Below are positions 60,373 to 64,000 of a stretch of 64,000 nucleotides of DNA, in pieces. The position numbers and the translations under genes were made by a program. The DNA is from Bacteroides faecium. GTDB taxonomy: Bacteria > Bacteroidota > Bacteroidia > Bacteroidales > Bacteroidaceae. The stretch's first letter is position 1. Each line of letters starts with the position of its first letter. The DNA is taken from the NCBI RefSeq assembly GCF_012113595.1, contig NZ_CP050831.1:4340001-4404000 (forward strand), written 5' to 3'. The notes beneath the pieces were generated by a model that searched no databases, was not told the origin of the DNA, and saw nothing but the letters and a program-made list of their open reading frames with translations.

Positions 60373-60762
60373 TCAATCTATATGTTTCTCTAATACCTTG
60401 CCTAAAGTATAGTCCATCTGGGCTGCGAGGTACTCTTCACCTTGATACTCATAAACAATATCATCCCCATTATCGTCTGTGAGAATAACTGCTTCTGCAC
60501 TCTTTACCTCTATAATCATATACGGGCGTTTGCCCTTGTATTCGCCTGTAAGAAGTTTAATAGCATCGTACTTGATAGGCTTCAATTCGATTTCACCCTC
60601 TTCGGGAAGTTCTTCGTCAGCCTTATATTCTTTACCACCACATAAATAAGTTATATACTTCTTTGCGTTGGTAGGTCTAATTTCGCGGTATTCATGAGTT
60701 TTTTTACCTGCTAAAATTTCATCGAAATACTTTTGCTTAATCGAAAGCGTTAATACGTTCAT
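60373..60762 (-). CDS. ASCH-domain protein
   Basis: 129 residues with the ASCH/PUA-like pattern: SIKQKYFDEILAGKKTHEYREIRP near the N-terminus (the conserved GxKxxExR), a beta barrel and PYMIIEVKSAEAVI. ASCH domains bind RNA or modified nucleotides and some act in translation or nucleic-acid defence. It lies between the tRNA and the four GLSNG ORFs. It has the ACGAT start motif. Confidence 0.85.
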   Translation of the reverse strand: MNVLTLSIKQKYFDEILAGKKTHEYREIRPTNAKKYITYLCGGKEYKADEELPEEGEIELKPIKYDAIKLLTGEYKGKRPYMIIEVKSAEAVILTDDNGDDIVYEYQGEEYLAAQMDYTLGKVLEKHID

Positions 60763-60793
60763 AATCGTGTCTTTTAAATTAATAATTAAATAG

Positions 60794-60866
60794 TTGCGGG
60801 TAACGGATTCGAACCGCTGACCTTCACCAAGTCAAAGTGACGAGCTGCCCACTGCTCTAACCCGCG
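60794..60866 (-). tRNA. initiator-like tRNA with anticodon GAC
   Basis: 73 nt with all canonical counts. Acceptor CGCGGGT / ACCCGCA with a C1/A72 mismatch and discriminator A; D stem GAGC/GCTC (A11-U24); anticodon stem TCACT/GGTGA; loop TTGACTT, anticodon GAC at 60831-60833 and U37; T arm AGCGG-TTCGAAT-CCGTT. C1/A72 and A11-U24 are initiator hallmarks; the three G-C pairs of initiator anticodon stems are missing. By anticodon it would read GUC/GUU (Val). Confidence 0.85.
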
Positions 60867-60947
60867 ATAGTACCCCAAAGGTACTACCGCAACCAAAGAT
60901 AACGAAATTATCTGGTAATACAGAACAAACAATATATAAAAGGTTTG

Positions 60948-61154
60948 CTATTGTCGTGACCTTAGCCAAATATCACGCTTTTCTCTGCATGCCTCTAAAC
61001 TTGGCGCACAACAGGCGAACAAATCACCATTTTCAGTACGATAGTCATACTGATACATTCTCACTTTCTTACCTTTCAGCTTGGTGTTGTAGGTACAGTA
61101 GTTTTCTTTACCAGGGGCGCATACACTGCAGCCGTTTTTGTTTATTGAGTTCAT
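60948..61154 (-). CDS. DUF3873-family protein
   Basis: 68 residues matching the small Bacteroidetes DUF3873 family: NSINKNGCSVCAPGKENY..., MYQYDYRTENGDLFACCAPSLEACREKRD. Common on Bacteroides mobile elements; function unknown. Confidence 0.85.
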   Translation of the reverse strand: MNSINKNGCSVCAPGKENYCTYNTKLKGKKVRMYQYDYRTENGDLFACCAPSLEACREKRDIWLRSRQ

Positions 61155-61160
61155 AATCGT

Positions 61161-61406
61161 TTAATTTATTTGTTCGATAAATATGTACTTAGTATAACAA
61201 TCATAACCATTTGATTTGAAACGGTGTACATAAACACCGTCTACAAATGGATACGGGTAACTCTTAAAAATACGGTGATATTCTTCTTCGGTGAATACTC
61301 TATCTTTATTATGTTCATCTGTAGCAAAAGGCAGATTGTTTAAATCAGGCTGGCAATCCAAAAGTTTAGGGGCATAAATCTGCACCTGTATTGTACCTAT
61401 TTTCAT
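61161..61406 (-). CDS. small hypothetical early phage protein
   Basis: 81 residues, aromatic-rich (RIFKSYPYPFVDGVYVHRF), no motif recognised. Ends 6 nt before the DUF3873 start. Confidence 0.65.
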   Translation of the reverse strand: MKIGTIQVQIYAPKLLDCQPDLNNLPFATDEHNKDRVFTEEEYHRIFKSYPYPFVDGVYVHRFKSNGYDCYTKYIFIEQIN

Positions 61407-61416
61407 AAGAGTGTTA

Positions 61417-61626
61417 TTAAAGATTCATATATAAACAAGTCAGGTCACATTCTTCATCGTAATCATATTCAAGCGATACAGGTACAAAGTATTGCTGTAT
61501 CTTCATTGCTGCTGTTTCGTTCTTGCCCTCAAAAGAGAAGGTGAATGAACGTTTGCCTCTTACTGTAATTTCAACCGGCAAACCGGCTACCCTAGTCATG
61601 TTGTTTTCAAGTTCTTGTTTTGTCAT
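61417..61626 (-). CDS. small hypothetical early phage protein
   Basis: 69 residues from the ATG at 61626, chosen because it carries the ACGATT motif; a longer frame from 61659 overlaps the upstream gene. Contains RGKRSFTFSFEGKN and an acidic tail (YDYDEECDLTC). Function unknown. Confidence 0.7.
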   Translation of the reverse strand: MTKQELENNMTRVAGLPVEITVRGKRSFTFSFEGKNETAAMKIQQYFVPVSLEYDYDEECDLTCLYMNL

Positions 61627-61636
61627 AATCGTATAT

Positions 61637-61819
61637 TTAAGTGTTAATACCAATTGCATTTCTCAAAAACTCGCCAGCTTCTTCTACTGACATATCTAGT
61701 TTCTTCTGAATCAGAATAAGCATGCAACTTACTTGCTCTTCTGTATCTAAATTGCCTTGTACAAACTCTGACATAATAAATTTCTCTATTGTTCTCTGTC
61801 TGATGACTGTTGCTTTCAT
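61637..61819 (-). CDS. small hypothetical early phage protein
   Basis: 60 residues, helical and acidic (DTEEQVSCMLILIQKKLDMSVEEAGEFL), no motif recognised. Confidence 0.65.
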   Translation of the reverse strand: MKATVIRQRTIEKFIMSEFVQGNLDTEEQVSCMLILIQKKLDMSVEEAGEFLRNAIGINT

Positions 61820-61860
61820 AATCGTGTATATTGTGGTAGCCCGAAGGCTACCGGTTAAAC

Positions 61861-62061
61861 TTAGAACTTCTCGATTTTGAGATTATCATTAATAATAAAT
61901 CTACGACCGCACTCGCAAATAACATGAGTATCTGTGACTCTCTTTATCACCCTTACTACATCTTCGTGTACTATACACGGTGTGCCATCTGCATAGTGAC
62001 CGTTAGCTAAATCACCTGAAACTCTGTATCTCAAACCAATTTCTATTTCTTTTGTATTCAT
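61861..62061 (-). CDS. small hypothetical early phage protein
   Basis: 66 residues, beta-rich with KRVTDTHVICECGRRFIINDN (one C-x-C). No family recognised; preceded by a G-rich short hairpin (AGGGCTTTCACCCTG) and the ACGATT motif. Confidence 0.65.
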   Translation of the reverse strand: MNTKEIEIGLRYRVSGDLANGHYADGTPCIVHEDVVRVIKRVTDTHVICECGRRFIINDNLKIEKF

Positions 62062-62103
62062 AATCGTGCATATTACGCAGGGCTTTCACCCTGCTGGTTA
62101 AAC

Positions 62104-62388
62104 TTATCTTTTATCTATCACTAAGTAATGGTCTGCTAAGCATTTAACCCATTGTATTCTATACTTTCTTGAAGCACATCTAAATTCAATATCTCTTATA
62201 GCAGAAAGAATATCAGACGCGCTTTCATTATAATATTTTGCGAGTATAGTTAGTACATGATAGCTTTCTTGCGGTGTAAAGTGTAAAGAACTTCTATATC
62301 TCTTTGCTGTCTCATATACCCTCTTTGAGAATGATTCAATAGTCTCAAAATCTTCTTTTCTATAATTAAAAAGGTCTGTTGCTTTCAT
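62104..62388 (-). CDS. small hypothetical early phage protein, first gene of leftward unit
   Basis: 94 residues, helical, Tyr/Arg-rich (EDFETIESFSKRVYETAKRYRSS). It is the first minus-strand gene beside the divergent XRE regulator, in the place of a cro-like or early control gene, but has no HTH that I can see. Confidence 0.7.
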   Translation of the reverse strand: MKATDLFNYRKEDFETIESFSKRVYETAKRYRSSLHFTPQESYHVLTILAKYYNESASDILSAIRDIEFRCASRKYRIQWVKCLADHYLVIDKR

Positions 62389-62413
62389 TATCGTATATCT
62401 TTTAATTGTTATT

Positions 62414-62571
62414 CAAACTATGTTTTGATTATTACGACGCAAATATCAAACTTTATTTTGAATAAACCAAATTTTGATAGAAAAATTTTCAAATTATTTT
62501 TTGATACTATTCTTATATATTCTATGTATAATTTGAAAACTATTCCTATCTTTGCATCAAATTATAATTTG
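62414..62571. promoter_or_regulatory. four repressor operators TCAAA-N6-TTTGA
   Basis: CAAA-N6-TTTG at 62414-62427, 62447-62460, 62490-62503 and 62558-62571, each flanked by T and A to give TCAAA-N6-TTTGA. The last is a perfect 16-bp palindrome. They fill the divergent region between the leftward early genes and the XRE gene; the -7 box TATCTTTG (62547-62554) of the XRE gene abuts the fourth copy, so occupation should repress its own transcription. Confidence 0.75.
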
Positions 62572-62577
62572 AATATC

Positions 62578-62823
62578 ATGCTAAGAGTACAAGAAATCTG
62601 CAAACAGCAGGGTATTACCATGCAAGACCTTGCTAAAAGAATGGGAGTGACATATCAAGCCCTGTATGCCGCCGTGTCCGGCAACCCTACCATTGGGAAG
62701 TTAGGAGAAATAGCAAAGGCTTTAGGTGTAGGAATAACTGATTTGCTGAATGAAGACAAGGAAGAAAACGCTATCACTTGCCCACACTGCGGAAAGAAAA
62801 TTAAATTAGAGAAAGGAGAATAA
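62578..62823 (+). CDS. XRE-family repressor with C-terminal zinc ribbon
   Basis: 81 residues from the ATG at 62578; the frame extends upstream through the operator region, which is regulatory. HTH (ITMQDLAKRMGVTYQALYAAVSGNPTIGKLGEIAKAL) and CPHCGKK half-ribbon. Paralogue of the XRE gene at 53479. Its position beside four operators marks it as the likely immunity or early repressor. Confidence 0.9.
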   Translation: MLRVQEICKQQGITMQDLAKRMGVTYQALYAAVSGNPTIGKLGEIAKALGVGITDLLNEDKEENAITCPHCGKKIKLEKGE

Positions 62824-62824
62824 T

Positions 62825-63730
62825 ATGGACTATTTAATAATTGGAATACTATTCTTTGTAGGAAATGCCATTTGGAGTATTGCCTTTTTATTTTATCAAT
62901 CTTACGCAGAGAAGAAAGGTGAAAATATAGCTCTTAAAGAAGATTCTAAAGAAATCGCAATGCTTACAGAATTAGGGAAAAACATGGCTACTAAATCCGA
63001 TATACGCGAAATAACATTAATAGCAGAAAGAACAAAAAATGAAGCAACCAAAGAATCGGCACAGAGTATATCTTATGAAACCGAAAAAGGCAAAAATCTT
63101 GCAACCAAAGAAGATATTGAAGAAATAACTAAAGGAATGGAAATCATAAAGAATGAAATATCTTTTGAAAATCAAAGAAAACATTCCTATATTGAGCAAA
63201 GAACTACCCGCTTTATAGAAATCCTACATTTAGCAGAAGAACTACAATTATACAAAAATCAACTTTTATATTATTTATATGATAAACATTCAGTAGAAAA
63301 GCTATCAACATTGATAAATGATGCGAACAAAACATTGTTGAAATTAAATCACGAAAACCGTTTGCTGATGGTTTCTATTGACGATGAGTATACAATAAAA
63401 CGCATTAATAACCTTGTAGATAGTTCACAGCATTATGTCACATTTATATGTTATATTGCGAGCAATGCTATAAGTTCTCTTTCTGATTGGAAGACATTTT
63501 TTGATTTATCCAATCAAGACCCAAACAATTCCGCATTATCTAAAATGGCAATAGATAGCATAGAGCAATGGAAGAAAATAAGGAATGAATTTGAAAACGA
63601 CATAAAAGAAAAAGAAGAAAAACTATATGATGATATGGTTAAATATTTAGCAGCCTTAAAAAGATTGTTCAGACAAGAGTTTTATTTGAAATTTGATTTT
63701 GTGAACCAAACAGAAAAGCCGGAGCACTAA
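62825..63730 (+). CDS. membrane-anchored coiled-coil protein, possible superinfection exclusion
   Basis: 301 residues. One N-terminal TM helix (about 4-26), then long charged coiled coils with near-repeats GKNMATKSDIREIT / GKNLATKEDIEEIT, and a helical domain to the end. Starts 1 nt after the repressor stop, so it is co-expressed in the lysogen. Repressor-linked membrane proteins often block superinfection; nothing in the sequence proves that here. Confidence 0.75.
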   Translation: MDYLIIGILFFVGNAIWSIAFLFYQSYAEKKGENIALKEDSKEIAMLTELGKNMATKSDIREITLIAERTKNEATKESAQSISYETEKGKNLATKEDIEEITKGMEIIKNEISFENQRKHSYIEQRTTRFIEILHLAEELQLYKNQLLYYLYDKHSVEKLSTLINDANKTLLKLNHENRLLMVSIDDEYTIKRINNLVDSSQHYVTFICYIASNAISSLSDWKTFFDLSNQDPNNSALSKMAIDSIEQWKKIRNEFENDIKEKEEKLYDDMVKYLAALKRLFRQEFYLKFDFVNQTEKPEH

Positions 63731-63739
63731 GCCCCGGCT
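63717..63739. terminator. terminator between convergent genes
   Basis: Hairpin AGCCGG / CCGGCT (with an extra AGC / GC pairing in the loop) followed by CATTAATTGATT; it lies between the membrane protein and the minus-strand exported gene. Confidence 0.6.
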
Positions 63740-63741
63740 CA

Positions 63742-64000
63742 TTAATTGATTAGCCCTTTGAATTTCAACCGACTTACGATTTCGGTGTAAATATACTCTA
63801 TATCCTGTCTAAAGTCTTTATATTGTTGATAGAGAAAAACAACATCTGCCAAATTGTTCGATATTGTGCATGGTTTTACGTTAGGAAACACTTCTTCCAA
63901 GCTCTTTCTAACTCCATTAGGCATACGACCACCGGCTAATACACTGGGGGAAAAGAGGAAAAGAACGATGAAAAGAAACTTCTTTCTCTGAGTAATACAT
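63742..64000 (-). CDS. exported hypothetical protein, 5' end outside window
   Basis: Minus-strand frame open to the window edge. Reading upstream of the first ATG, the frame gives KKFLFIVLFLFSPSVLAGG, a typical signal peptide, before MPNGVRKSLEEVFPNVK; so the true start lies at or beyond 64000 and the internal ATG at 63924 is not the start. The mature part is helical with an LYQQYKDFRQDIEYIYTEIV segment. Function unknown. Confidence 0.7.
   Translation of the reverse strand, partial: CITQRKKFLFIVLFLFSPSVLAGGRMPNGVRKSLEEVFPNVKPCTISNNLADVVFLYQQYKDFRQDIEYIYTEIVSRLKFKGLIN

Larger units (their letters stand above)
60763..62394 (-). repeat. ACGAT start-site motif repeated at seven early genes
   Basis: The sequence ACGATT directly precedes the ATG of the genes starting at 60762, 61154, 61626, 61819 and 62061; ACGATA precedes 62388, and a weaker ACTCTT precedes 61406. 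With the usual T/A bases upstream it forms tAcACGATtATG. It may be a translation-initiation signal or repressor-binding site shared by these genes. Confidence 0.7.
29262..64000. mobile_element. integrated temperate siphovirus (prophage), right end outside window
   Basis: A tyrosine integrase next to tRNA-Thr marks the left side; packaging, capsid, tail, fibre and lysis genes fill 32-58 kb on the minus strand; small early genes and a repressor region lie at 60-64 kb. No replication genes are visible, so they lie to the right, beyond the window. I found no copy of the tRNA 3' end elsewhere in the window, so the attachment core cannot be defined here; the left border is placed between the tRNA terminator and the integrase. 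Confidence 0.9.

Noticed and set aside
60794..60866. Ordinary initiator tRNA-fMet
   Set aside because: The anticodon is GAC, not CAT, and the anticodon stem lacks the three G-C pairs.

Overview
The window is chromosomal DNA of a Bacteroides species (thetaiotaomicron/ovatus-like). The evidence is many promoters of the Bacteroidetes -33 TTTG / -7 TAnnTTTG type, few Shine-Dalgarno sequences, typical Bacteroides families (PCMD, DUF3352, SPOR lipoprotein, OmpA with coiled coil) and an integrated siphovirus whose proteins look Bacteroides-specific. About 29 kb of core genome is followed by about 35 kb of prophage that runs off the right edge.

Core part (1-29.2 kb). A ParE-like toxin remnant lies at the left edge, followed by a YtxH/holin-like envelope trio (192-1059, minus), an SDR oxidoreductase and a SPOR lipoprotein. 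Next is a seven-gene sulfate-activation operon (2.9-10.4 kb): cysQ, SLC13 permease, cysC, cysD, cysN, sulfotransferase and PCMD protein. It makes PAPS and uses it for sulfonation; no sulfite-forming reductase is encoded here. An OmpA porin follows, then ruvX, def, a TPR protein and thrS-infC-rpmI-rplT. Beyond them are a ferredoxin/flavodoxin protein behind a long structured leader, xpt, an arylpyruvate oxidoreductase/aryl-CoA ligase operon (iorA-iorB-paaK, minus), mltG, an endonuclease, queH, a DUF3352 protein and tRNA-Thr(CGT).

Prophage (about 29.25 kb to beyond 64 kb). A tyrosine integrase sits next to the tRNA. Late genes are on the minus strand and read from about 60 kb down to 32 kb: IbrA-like PAPS-reductase-family protein, ParB-like protein, small and large terminase, portal, a HicAB module with its operators, an inverted XRE gene, amidoligase plus class II glutamine amidotransferase, scaffold-like protein, a virion protein, major capsid, connectors, major tail protein, tail assembly chaperone with a -1 frameshift, tape measure, distal tail, tail-tip protein, fibres, holin, amidase and a likely unimolecular spanin. 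On the right are small early genes sharing an ACGAT start motif, then a divergent control region with four TCAAA-N6-TTTGA operators, an XRE regulator, a membrane coiled-coil protein and a partial exported protein.

Most notable observation. At 60794-60866 (minus) the prophage encodes a well-formed 73-nt tRNA with two hallmarks of bacterial initiator tRNA (C1/A72 mismatch and A11-U24) but anticodon GAC and the unusual U37. Just downstream are four short Arg-rich ORFs ending in GLS(N/G)G that share the element GC(T/C)GAGT(C/T) at their 5' ends. In two of them an in-frame TGA directly precedes the shared GTC/GTT codon, so the Arg-rich N-terminus has no AUG or other ordinary start upstream. The element is complementary to the whole anticodon loop. 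This suggests a phage-encoded alternative initiator tRNA that starts these proteins at GUC/GUU. That is inference and needs testing, but it is the most likely undescribed system here.
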